From: Cronobacter malonaticus LMG 23826 | GTDB lineage: Bacteria > Pseudomonadota > Gammaproteobacteria > Enterobacterales > Enterobacteriaceae | Length of the DNA: 64,000 bases | Direction: 5' to 3' | Assembly (NCBI RefSeq): GCF_001277215.2 | Contig: NZ_CP013940.1 | Location: 1,116,001-1,180,000 of the forward strand | Shown: piece after piece, positions 55,727-64,000 of the stretch | How positions within the stretch are numbered: the first letter of the stretch is position 1 | Layout: each line of letters starts with the position of its first letter | Notes under the pieces: generated by a model | What the model was told of the DNA's origin: nothing | Database searches by the model: none | What the model saw: only the letters and a program-made list of their open reading frames with translations | Position numbers and translations under genes: made by a program

Positions 55727-56629
55727 TTAACGCGCCCGGGCGACGATATCCGCCAGCGCCTCTTCCAGCTCAAACCAGCGGAAGCCGAAGCCCGATTCCT
55801 CAAGGCGTTTAGGCAGCGCGCGCTGGCCGCCCAGAACGAGAACGGCGGATTCGCCCATCAGCAGGCGTACGGCGGTCGCCGGGGTGCGTATAAACGCGGG
55901 GCGGCGCAGCGCATGGCCTAGCGCGTGGGCGAAGCGCTCGTTGCGCACCGGGTAAGGGGCCACCATATTAAACGGCCCACGCAGATCGATATCCAGCAGC
56001 CAGATAATTGCGTTCACCATGTCGTCGATATGGATCCAGGAGAGATACTGACGTCCGCTGCCAATCGGCCCGCCAAGCCCCAGACGAAACAGCGGCAGCA
56101 GTTTGCTCATCATGCCGCCATCCGGCGCGAGCACCGCGCCGGTGCGCAGCAGGCAGACGCGGGTTTTATCGCTTTGCGCGCCTTCGGCTATCTGCTCCCA
56201 GCGGGCGCAAAGCTTATGGGTAAATTCGCTGTGCGGCGGTTCGTCTTCCGTTACCACCACCTCGCCGAGATCGCCGTAATAACCGACCGCAGAGCCGGAG
56301 AGAAAAACCGCGGGCGGATTGCTGCCTGCCTGCATCAGCGCCACCAGTTGCTGGGTTATCTGCCAGCGGCTCTGGCACAGACGTTCTTTCTGCGTGGCCG
56401 TCCAGCGCTTATCGGCAATAGGTTCGCCCGCGAGGTTAATCACCGCGTCGAACGCGTCGAGATCGCTAAACAGATCCAGCCCCGGCGCCAGCGTAACGCC
56501 AGCGTCGAGCCGCGCGCGGGCGCGCTCAGGGTTGCGGGTCACGACCGTGACGTGATGACCTAACGCCAGCAGGCGTGATGTCAGCGTGCGGCCAATCAGG
56601 CCAGTACCGCCAGTTACCAGAATCTCCAT
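55727..56629 (-). CDS. yfcH: SDR-family epimerase-like protein YfcH
   Basis: YfcH is an atypical short-chain dehydrogenase (SDR39U1 family) of unknown substrate. The 300-residue protein has the NAD(P) loop [20 protein letters not shown] (residues about 5-24), [18 protein letters not shown] (about 58-75) and [13 protein letters not shown] (about 112-124), with the Tyr-based active site in the YYG region. Length agrees with E. coli YfcH (297). In E. coli folX follows; here yfcG does. No role can be assigned beyond the fold. Confidence 0.9.
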   Translation of the reverse strand: MEILVTGGTGLIGRTLTSRLLALGHHVTVVTRNPERARARLDAGVTLAPGLDLFSDLDAFDAVINLAGEPIADKRWTATQKERLCQSRWQITQQLVALMQAGSNPPAVFLSGSAVGYYGDLGEVVVTEDEPPHSEFTHKLCARWEQIAEGAQSDKTRVCLLRTGAVLAPDGGMMSKLLPLFRLGLGGPIGSGRQYLSWIHIDDMVNAIIWLLDIDLRGPFNMVAPYPVRNERFAHALGHALRRPAFIRTPATAVRLLMGESAVLVLGGQRALPKRLEESGFGFRWFELEEALADIVARAR

Positions 56630-56775
56630 AATTGCCTCCTGCGTGCGTGTTGCGCCGCCCGCGCATGACGTAGTGTTGTCTTTTCTTCAGCATAGGCGAC
56701 CCGGCGGCGATTGCCTGCGATATGGCGCACGCCGGGCATTATTTTTCCAGTAAAGAGAAGCGGTTATCGGCGCGT

Positions 56776-58218
<1,443 letters not shown>

Positions 58219-58259
58219 TTATCATGCGTGCACCACAATTTTCATTCGGAAGGTGAGTA

Positions 58260-58811
58260 ATGAAGCTGATGTTTGCTTCGGATATTCACGGCTCGCTGCC
58301 TGCCACAGAACTTCTGCTGGCGCGCTTTGCCGACAGCGACGCCCGCTGGCTGGTATTGCTGGGGGATTTCTTAAACCACGGGCCGCGAAACCCGCTCCCT
58401 GAGGGCTATGCGCCAGGTGAGGTGGCGAAACGGCTTAATACCGTGGCTGACCGCATTATCGCGGTGCGCGGCAACTGCGACAGCGAAGTTGACCAGATGC
58501 TGCTGGAATTTCCCGTCACCGCGCCCTGGCAGCAGGTGTTGCTCGCCAGACAGCGGCTCTTTTTGACCCACGGTCATCTCTACAGCCCCGATAACCTGCC
58601 GCCGCTCGCCGCAGGCGATGTCCTGGTCTACGGCCACACGCATATTCCGGTGGCGGCGCGCCACGGCGAGCAGATCCATTTTAATCCGGGTTCCATTAGC
58701 ATGCCGAAAGGCGGGTATCCGGCAAGCTACGGGTTCCTGAATGACGATACGCTGAGCGTTATCACCCTGGAAACCTCGCAGGTTATTGCACAGATCGCGA
58801 TTTCCCCTTAA
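58260..58811 (+). CDS. yfcE: Metallophosphoesterase YfcE
   Basis: YfcE is a manganese-dependent phosphodiesterase active on artificial substrates such as bis-pNPP; its natural substrate is unknown. All five metal motifs are seen: MFASDIHGSL (residue 3-12), LLGDFLNHGPRN, GNCDSEVDQM, LTHGHLY and YGHTHIPVA. The product has 183 residues (184 in E. coli). The ATG follows a GGAAGG ribosome site. yfcD lies 54 bases downstream. Confidence 0.94.
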   Translation: MKLMFASDIHGSLPATELLLARFADSDARWLVLLGDFLNHGPRNPLPEGYAPGEVAKRLNTVADRIIAVRGNCDSEVDQMLLEFPVTAPWQQVLLARQRLFLTHGHLYSPDNLPPLAAGDVLVYGHTHIPVAARHGEQIHFNPGSISMPKGGYPASYGFLNDDTLSVITLETSQVIAQIAISP

Positions 58812-58865
58812 TTTACCGAACAACCAGAACGCGCCGTAAGAGCGCTTATTGAAGAAGGTTTCCTG

Positions 58866-59450
58866 ATGGTGGAGCAGAATCATTTGGCAGACATGGAATG
58901 GGTGGACATTGTCAGTGAGGACAATGAGGTGATAGCGCAGTCCAGCCGGGCGCAGATGCGCGCCGAGCGCCTGCGTCACCGCGCGACCTATATCGTGGTG
59001 CATGATGGCATGGGCAAAATCCTGGTGCAGCGCCGCACCGATATCAAAGACTTTATGCCGGGCATGCTCGACGCCACCGCAGGCGGCGTAGTGCAGGCGG
59101 GCGAAGCGCTGCTTGAGAGCGCACGTCGTGAGGCGGAAGAAGAGCTGGGCATTGCAGGCGTTCCTTTCGCCGAGCATGGCCAGTTCTACTTTGAAGATGA
59201 GCATTGCCGCGTCTGGGGCGGGCTGTTCAGCTGCGTCTCCCACGGCCCGTTCGCGCTCCAGGAGAGCGAAATCAGCGAAGTGTGCTGGATGGAGCCGGAA
59301 GAGATAACGGCGCGTTGCGATGAGTTCACGCCAGACACGTTAAAAGCGCTTTCGCTCTGGCTGAGCCGTAACGCGGGTCAGGAGAGTGGCAGTCACAGTA
59401 AAGACAGTAAAGAAAAAGAGCAGGAAGAGAAAAACCCTACGCTCAGCTAA
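58866..59450 (+). CDS. yfcD: Nudix hydrolase YfcD
   Basis: YfcD is a Nudix enzyme without an established substrate. The Nudix box [20 protein letters not shown] followed by ELGI (about residues 75-98) is intact. The protein has 194 residues against 180 in E. coli; the extra length is a charged, Lys/Glu/Ser-rich tail ([20 protein letters not shown]) that looks disordered. A GC-rich inverted repeat (59459-59487) with TTTTA after it may end the transcript, convergent with ramR. Confidence 0.92.
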   Translation: MVEQNHLADMEWVDIVSEDNEVIAQSSRAQMRAERLRHRATYIVVHDGMGKILVQRRTDIKDFMPGMLDATAGGVVQAGEALLESARREAEEELGIAGVPFAEHGQFYFEDEHCRVWGGLFSCVSHGPFALQESEISEVCWMEPEEITARCDEFTPDTLKALSLWLSRNAGQESGSHSKDSKEKEQEEKNPTLS

Positions 59451-59505
59451 GCGTCGCGGCCCCGCCAACGTCAGCGACGCGCGGGGCGGCTTTTACGCGA
59501 TACGC

Positions 59506-60087
59506 TTAAACCTGCTGGTTGTCGCACATCGCGCGCCACAACGTGTCAAATCCCACCGCTTTAAATTCGTCAGAACGTGCCGGTTCGCGCGTGGCGAAAT
59601 CCATGGTTGTCTGCGCCAGCGCGAAAAAGATCTCATCGCCAAACGCGCGAAACTCACGTGAGCGAAACAGCGGCGAAATACACTTTTCGCACAGCTCGTG
59701 CAGCTCCGGATAGATATCGGTGACAAGCTTTTCGCTTTCATCGGTAATGCGGCTGCTGACTTCAAGCTTACGCACGGCCTGATTCGCCTCCGGTTTGGTC
59801 AGTCCCCAGTCAATAAAACTGTTCCAGACGTGCCGGATGTTTTCTTTGTGATCGCTGTTAATATCGAGCTTGCCTATCATTGAATGGCAGAAGTCCTGCT
59901 TCAGATGGACATAGAGCGCGTTATACAGATCGTCCTTGGTGGCGAAATAGCGAAACACCGTCCCTTCAGCCACGCCCGCTTTACGCGCGATAAGCGCGGT
60001 TGACGCTCCAAGGCCCGCCTCGGCTATCGCTTCGGTGGCGGCTTCGAGAATCGCCATTCTTTTATCTTCACTGCGGGGACGCGCCAC
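59506..60087 (-). CDS. ramR: TetR-family repressor RamR
   Basis: RamR represses ramA and so holds down AcrAB-TolC efflux; bile acids and some drugs release it. The 193-residue protein matches Salmonella and Klebsiella RamR: start MARPRSEDKRMAILEAATEA, helix-turn-helix STALIARKAGVAEGTVFRYF (about residues 29-48), then the ligand domain with EIFFALAQTTMDFATREPAR near the C-terminus. It is divergent from ramA with 278 bases between. A RamR operator lies at 60199-60218. The position between yfcD and pta differs from Salmonella. Confidence 0.88.
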   Translation of the reverse strand: MARPRSEDKRMAILEAATEAIAEAGLGASTALIARKAGVAEGTVFRYFATKDDLYNALYVHLKQDFCHSMIGKLDINSDHKENIRHVWNSFIDWGLTKPEANQAVRKLEVSSRITDESEKLVTDIYPELHELCEKCISPLFRSREFRAFGDEIFFALAQTTMDFATREPARSDEFKAVGFDTLWRAMCDNQQV

Positions 60088-60172
60088 GGACTTTGCTCTC
60101 CTGTAAAAAGGGCTGATTGAATCACGACTCGCCGATCCGCTGCAAGGCTTGCGATCACAGGAAAAAACAGAG

Positions 60173-60200
60173 TTGACGAATCGGCTGACATTCCTATAAT
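60173..60200 (+). promoter_or_regulatory. Sigma-70 promoter of ramA
   Basis: TTGACG (60173-60178), a 16-base spacer and a perfect TATAAT (60195-60200). Transcription would start near 60207, giving a leader of about 160 bases. Confidence 0.8.
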
Positions 60201-60218
60201 GAGTGTTTACTCACTCAT
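60199..60218. promoter_or_regulatory. RamR operator
   Basis: ATGAGTG-TTTACT-CACTCAT is exactly the RamR site (ATGAGTG-N6-CACTCAT). It overlaps the last bases of the ramA -10 box and the start site, so bound RamR would block RNA polymerase. Confidence 0.93.
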
Positions 60219-60360
60219 TATCAAGTTTCACTGGCTACCATTTTTCATGGTGCTGCGGGCGGGACTATTGCGCCCGGAAAATGAGCAGAGCGCTCATGCG
60301 AGCCTGAATTCAGGGCAGGCGAACGCCTGAAACATCACCGCGATTACCACTACTGGAGGG
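60207..60360 (+). ncRNA. Structured ramA leader (possible StyR-3-like RNA)
   Basis: The leader holds several stems: CGGGCG/CGCCCG (60256-60261 with 60271-60276), ATGAGC/GCTCAT (60281-60286 with 60292-60297) and CAGGCG/CGCCTG (60316-60321 with 60324-60329). Salmonella encodes the RNA StyR-3 in the same ramR-ramA gap. Whether this leader is a separate RNA, a processed leader or only a structured 5' UTR is not decided by sequence. Confidence 0.4.
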
Positions 60361-60365
60361 ATTCT

Positions 60366-60710
60366 ATGGAACTTCCCGCTCAGGTTATTGAAACGCTGAC
60401 CGACTGGATTGACGACAACCTTCACAAGCCGCTGCGCATTGACGATATCGCGCGCCACGCGGGTTATTCAAAATGGCATTTGCAGCGGCTTTTTCACCAC
60501 CACAAAGGGGAGAGCATCGGGCGTTATATTCGCGAGAAAAAGCTGCGGCTGGCGGCGCAGGATCTGCGTGCCACCAACGATCGCGTGCTGGATATCTCCA
60601 TGAAATATGGCTTTGACTCCCAGCAAACCTTCACCCGGCTTTTCACGCGTAAGTTTCAGATGTCGCCAGGCACCTGGCGCAAGCAGGGCGACGCGCCAAC
60701 GAATCACTGA
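60366..60710 (+). CDS. ramA: AraC/XylS-family activator RamA
   Basis: RamA is a MarA/SoxS-like activator of acrAB, tolC and other marbox genes, leading to multidrug tolerance. The 114-residue protein has the two helix-turn-helix units of the family: LRIDDIARHAGYSKWHLQRL (about residues 22-41) and VLDISMKYGFDSQQTFTRLF (about 74-93). WIDDNLHKPLRI and GESIGRYIREKKL are closer to RamA than to MarA or SoxS. A strong ribosome site (GGAGGG) lies 5 bases upstream. The promoter carries the RamR operator. Divergence from Enterobacter and Klebsiella RamA looks moderate. Confidence 0.85.
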   Translation: MELPAQVIETLTDWIDDNLHKPLRIDDIARHAGYSKWHLQRLFHHHKGESIGRYIREKKLRLAAQDLRATNDRVLDISMKYGFDSQQTFTRLFTRKFQMSPGTWRKQGDAPTNH

Positions 60711-60778
60711 AGGTGCCCGGTTTGCATAGCGCGTCAAATTCCCTGACAATGCGCTTTTGAACAGACCGAAAGCCTCTC

Positions 60779-61030
60779 ATGAAGCATCCTCTTGAAACGC
60801 TGATCACCGCTGGTGGCATTCTGCTGCTGGCGTTTCTCTCCTGCCTGCTGCTGCCGGCACCGAGACTCACGCTGACGCTGGCGCAGCACCTGATGACGAT
60901 GTTCCATCTGGTCGATCTTAACCAGCTCTATACCATTATTTTCTGCATCTGGTTTTTACTGCTCGGCGCGGTGGAGTATTACGTGATTCGCTTTGTATGG
61001 CGGCGGTGGTTTTCGCTGGAGCGCGCATAA
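60779..61030 (+). CDS. ybdJ: Small inner membrane protein YbdJ (DUF1158)
   Basis: This 83-residue protein resembles E. coli YbdJ (MKHPLETL start, LLPAPRLTLTLAQHL, FVWRRWFSLE end). Two hydrophobic segments (about residues 10-28 and 50-72) are visible. Its function is unknown. In Salmonella ybdJ also follows ramA, near nfsB; E. coli has ybdJ near nfsB without ramA. Here the ramR-ramA-ybdJ block lies between yfcD and pta. It ends at a terminator shared with pta. Confidence 0.85.
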   Translation: MKHPLETLITAGGILLLAFLSCLLLPAPRLTLTLAQHLMTMFHLVDLNQLYTIIFCIWFLLLGAVEYYVIRFVWRRWFSLERA

Positions 61031-61051
61031 GCGCGTAACGGGCAGGGTATA

Positions 61052-61078
61052 AAAAAGGCCGCATCGCGCGGCCTTTTT
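61052..61078. terminator. Bidirectional terminator between ybdJ and pta
   Basis: AAAAAGGCCGC, loop ATCGC, GCGGCCTTTTT between convergent genes. Confidence 0.88.
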
Positions 61079-61097
61079 GCTTTCTTTCAGGCGGCGC

Positions 61098-63236
61098 TTA
61101 CTGCTGGGTTGCCTGAATCGCCGTCAGAGCGATGGTGTAGACGATATCGTCTACCAGCGCGCCGCGGGACAGGTCGTTAACCGGTTTACGCATACCCTGC
61201 AGCATCGGCCCGATGGAGATCAGATCGGCAGAGCGCTGTACCGCTTTGTACGTGGTGTTACCGGTGTTCAGATCCGGGAAGATGAACACGGTAGCGCGGC
61301 CGGCAACCGGTGAGTTCGGCGCTTTGGATTTCGCCACGTCAGCCATAACGGCAGCGTCATACTGCAGCGGGCCGTCGATAACGAGATCCGGGCGTTTTTC
61401 CTGCGCCAGTTTGGTCGCTTCACGCACTTTTTCAACATCGCTGCCCGCACCGGAGGTGCCGGTGGAGTAGGAGAGCATCGCCACGCGCGGTTCGATGCCG
61501 AAAGCGGCAGCGGAATCGGCGGACTGGATGGCGATTTCGGCCAGCTGTTCTGCAGTCGGGTCCGGGTTGATCGCGCAGTCGCCGTAAACATAAACCTGTT
61601 CCGGCAGCAGCATGAAGAACACAGAAGACACCAGCGAGCTGCCCGGTGCCGTTTTGATGAGCTGCAGCGGCGGACGGATGGTATTCGCGGTGGTGTGAAC
61701 CGCGCCAGATACCAGACCGTCGACTTCGTCCTGCTCCAGCATCAGCGTGCCGAGTACCACGTTATCTTCCAACTGCTCGCGGGCGACCGCTTCGGTCATG
61801 CCTTTGTTTTTACGCAGTTCAACCAGACGCGCCACGTAGCTTTCACGCACGACTTCCGGATCGACGATTTCGATGCCTGCGCCAAGTTCAACGCCCTGTG
61901 CGGCGGCAACGCGCGCGATTTCATCCGGGTTGCCCAGCAGTACGCAGGTCGCGATGCCGCGCTCGGCACAGATGGCCGCGGCTTTCACGGTACGCGGCTC
62001 GTCGCCTTCCGGCAGCACGACGCGTTTGCCCGCTTTACGCGCAAGCTCGGTCAGCTGGTAGCGGAACGCTGGAGGAGAGAGACGACGGCTGCGCTCGGAG
62101 GCGGCAGTCAGAGAGTCGATCCACTCGGCGCTAACGTGGCTTGCCACATATTCCTGTACTTTTTCGATACGCTCGTGGTCGTCTGCCGGTACTTCAAGGT
62201 TGAAGCTCTGCAGGCTGAGCGAGGTCTGCCAGGTGTTAGTGTTGACCATAAATACCGGCAGGCCGGTAGCGAAAGCACGTTCGCACAGCTTGCTGATGCG
62301 CTCGTCCATTTCATAGCCGCCGGTCAGCAGGATGGCGCCAATTTCCACGCCGTTCATTGCGGCGAGGCAGGCGGCTACTAACACATCAGGACGATCCGCA
62401 GAGGTCACCAGCAGGGAGCCCGGACGGAAATGTTCCAGCATGTGCGGAATGCTGCGTGCGCAGAACGTCACAGACTTCACGCGGCGGGTTTTGATATCGC
62501 CTTCGTTAACGATGGTCGCGTTCAGGTGACGGGCCATATCGATAGCGCGGGTAGCGATAAGATCAAAGCTCCACGGCACCGCGCCGAGAACCGGCAGCGG
62601 GCTGATAGCCTGCAGATGCTGCGCGTCGATGTTGATGACTTTCGCTTTGGTGGAGTCATCGAAAATCTCGGAGAGATCCGGGCGCGTGCGGCCCTGCTCG
62701 TCCACGGGCGCGTTCAGTTTGTTGACGATAACGCCGGTGATGTTGGCGTTTTTGCTGCCGCCAAAGCTGCTGCGGGTCAGTTCGATACGCTCTTTCAACT
62801 GTTCCGGGGTATCGGTGCCCTGAGACATTACAAACACGATTTCCGCGTTCAGAGTCTTCGCGATTTCATAGTTCAGCGACTGGGCGAACTGATGCTTACG
62901 GGTCGGCACCAGGCCTTCCACCAACACCACTTCGGCATCTTTAGTGTTCTCATGGAAGCGAGCAATGATCTCTTCCATCAGCACGTCTTTCTGGTTGCTG
63001 GAGAGCAGCGACTCGACGTGGCTCATGCGCAGCGGCTCAGCGGCTGGCAGATTGGTGTTAGCACGCACAATCGTCGTGGTCTGGTCCGGGGTATCGCCGC
63101 CAGTACGTGGCTGGGCGATAGGTTTGAAGACGCTCAAACGAACGCCTTTACGTTCCATAGCGCGGATTACGCCGAGGCTGACGCTGGTCAGGCCGACGCT
63201 GGTTCCGGTAGGAATAAGCATAATGATACGGGACAC
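61098..63236 (-). CDS. pta: Phosphate acetyltransferase Pta
   Basis: Pta makes acetyl phosphate from acetyl-CoA, the first step of acetate overflow. The 712-residue protein starts at a GTG ([20 protein letters not shown]) as in E. coli and has the long three-domain form: an N-terminal P-loop-like regulatory domain (residues about 1-215), a DRTGG domain (about 215-340), and the catalytic PTA_PTB domain (about 385-712) with [20 protein letters not shown] and [20 protein letters not shown]. It lies 82 bases after ackA on the same strand, the usual ackA-pta operon. Confidence 0.97.
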   Translation of the reverse strand: MSRIIMLIPTGTSVGLTSVSLGVIRAMERKGVRLSVFKPIAQPRTGGDTPDQTTTIVRANTNLPAAEPLRMSHVESLLSSNQKDVLMEEIIARFHENTKDAEVVLVEGLVPTRKHQFAQSLNYEIAKTLNAEIVFVMSQGTDTPEQLKERIELTRSSFGGSKNANITGVIVNKLNAPVDEQGRTRPDLSEIFDDSTKAKVINIDAQHLQAISPLPVLGAVPWSFDLIATRAIDMARHLNATIVNEGDIKTRRVKSVTFCARSIPHMLEHFRPGSLLVTSADRPDVLVAACLAAMNGVEIGAILLTGGYEMDERISKLCERAFATGLPVFMVNTNTWQTSLSLQSFNLEVPADDHERIEKVQEYVASHVSAEWIDSLTAASERSRRLSPPAFRYQLTELARKAGKRVVLPEGDEPRTVKAAAICAERGIATCVLLGNPDEIARVAAAQGVELGAGIEIVDPEVVRESYVARLVELRKNKGMTEAVAREQLEDNVVLGTLMLEQDEVDGLVSGAVHTTANTIRPPLQLIKTAPGSSLVSSVFFMLLPEQVYVYGDCAINPDPTAEQLAEIAIQSADSAAAFGIEPRVAMLSYSTGTSGAGSDVEKVREATKLAQEKRPDLVIDGPLQYDAAVMADVAKSKAPNSPVAGRATVFIFPDLNTGNTTYKAVQRSADLISIGPMLQGMRKPVNDLSRGALVDDIVYTIALTAIQATQQ

Positions 63237-63289
63237 GGTTTATCCTCTTTTTGTTGCAGCCAGCCGCGCGGCTGGCACCACATAAAACA

Positions 63290-63313
63290 ACACCGCCAGC
63301 GAGGCTGGCGGTG
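63290..63313 (-). other. Hairpin in the ackA-pta gap
   Basis: CACCGCCAGC and GCTGGCGGTG form a 10-bp stem (about 63291-63312) just after the ackA stop; on the minus strand TTGTTTTATG follows. A second stem (CCAGCC/GGCTGG, about 63263-63278) lies nearer pta. They may cause partial termination or protect ackA mRNA. Confidence 0.6.
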
Positions 63314-63318
63314 AGGGA

Positions 63319-64000
63319 TCAGGCGGTCAGGCGGCAGGCGTCCTGCGCGATAACCAGTTCTTCGTTGGTCGGAATGACCATCGCGAGGGTGGTGCCTTCT
63401 TTATTGATGAAGCCGGATTTGCCGAAACGCGCGGCCAGGTTGCGCTCGTGGTCAACCTCGAAGCCCAGCACGCCCAGTTTACCCAGGGAGAGTTCGCGAA
63501 CCATCGCCGCGTTCTCGCCGATGCCGCCGGTGAAGACGACTGCGTCCAGACGACCTTCCATCAGCGCGGTGTAGGAGCCGATGTATTTCGCCAGGCGATG
63601 GCAGTAAACGTCCATCGCGCGCTTCGCGTCTTCTTTGGTCGCGTAGTTGTCTTCAACATAACGGCAGTCGCTGGTGACTTCGGTCAGGCCCAGCAGACCG
63701 GACTCTTTAGTCAGCAGTTTGTTGATGTCATCAACGCTCATACCCAGCGCGTCGTGCAGATGGAAGACGATAGCCGGGTCGATGTCGCCGGAGCGGGTGC
63801 CCATGACCAGACCTTCCAGCGGGGTCAGACCCATGGAGGTGTCAACGCATTTGCCGTTACGGATAGCGGAAACAGAACCACCGTTGCCCAGGTGGCAAGT
63901 GATGATGTTCACTTCTTCCACCGGCTTGTTCAGCATTTTCGCGGCTTCCTGGGTCACGTAGAAGTGGCTGGTGCCGTGAGCGCCATAGCGACGGATGCCG
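63319..64000 (-). CDS. ackA: Acetate kinase AckA, C-terminal part
   Basis: AckA makes acetate and ATP from acetyl phosphate and ADP. The frame is open to the window edge, so about 226 codons of the C-terminal part are visible; the in-frame start-like codon near 63957 is not the real start. The acetate kinase features are [14 protein letters not shown] at the edge, [29 protein letters not shown] (catalytic Arg) and [14 protein letters not shown] (adenine-binding). The end is followed by a hairpin and pta. Confidence 0.97.
   Translation of the reverse strand, partial: GIRRYGAHGTSHFYVTQEAAKMLNKPVEEVNIITCHLGNGGSVSAIRNGKCVDTSMGLTPLEGLVMGTRSGDIDPAIVFHLHDALGMSVDDINKLLTKESGLLGLTEVTSDCRYVEDNYATKEDAKRAMDVYCHRLAKYIGSYTALMEGRLDAVVFTGGIGENAAMVRELSLGKLGVLGFEVDHERNLAARFGKSGFINKEGTTLAMVIPTNEELVIAQDACRLTA

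Overview
The window is a piece of an Enterobacteriaceae chromosome. Most host proteins read as close relatives of the E. coli K-12 set in nearly the same gene order (argW to ackA, the 49-52 minute region of the E. coli map). The host DNA is GC-rich and the accessory content differs from E. coli, so a Cronobacter- or Enterobacter-like organism is my best guess. The genus is inference from composition and gene content only.

Bases 1-11220 are the right end of a P22-like (HK620/Sf6/KpLE1-type) prophage. In order it holds a tail-needle-like C-terminus, gp14, the ejection proteins gp7, gp20 and gp16, a tailspike with a P22-type head-binding domain, and then, on the minus strand, gtrC, gtrB, gtrA and an intS-type tyrosine integrase. 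The integrase lies next to an intact tRNA-Arg(CCU) gene (argW), the known attachment site of HK620 and KpLE1. The capsid, packaging and immunity genes must lie left of the window. The tailspike that binds O antigen and the gtr operon that modifies it lie side by side and share one terminator.

Bases 11340-35600 are host core: argW, yfdC, a complete nine-gene cytochrome c maturation operon (ccmABCDEFGHI, with ccmH and ccmI as separate genes), mlaA, fadL, yfcZ, fadI-fadJ, sixA, smrB, prmB-aroC-mepA-yfcA-epmC-yfcL, mnmC and fabB. FadR-type operators stand before fadL (two), fadI and fabB, and a FabR palindrome stands before fabB. Fatty-acid uptake, breakdown and synthesis are therefore tied together within 14 kb. 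mnmC carries a one-base frameshift.

Bases 35600-38960 are an accessory insertion: an AT-rich spacer with inverted repeats and a subtilisin-type (S8) autotransporter, in the place where E. coli has yfcJ. The core resumes with flk, pdxB-usg-truA-dedA-accD-folC-dedD-cvpA-purF-ubiX and the argT-hisJQMP amino-acid transport operon. Both argT and hisJ have a good sigma-54 promoter match.

Bases 54250-61080 mix core genes (yfcH, yfcG, yfcF, yfcE, yfcD) with three local differences from E. coli: a two-gene RES-type toxin-antitoxin-like operon after hisP, no folX between yfcH and yfcG, and a ramR-ramA-ybdJ block in the place of yfcC. That block has a textbook RamR operator over the ramA -10 box and a hairpin-rich leader. 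The window ends with pta and the C-terminal part of ackA, both on the minus strand.
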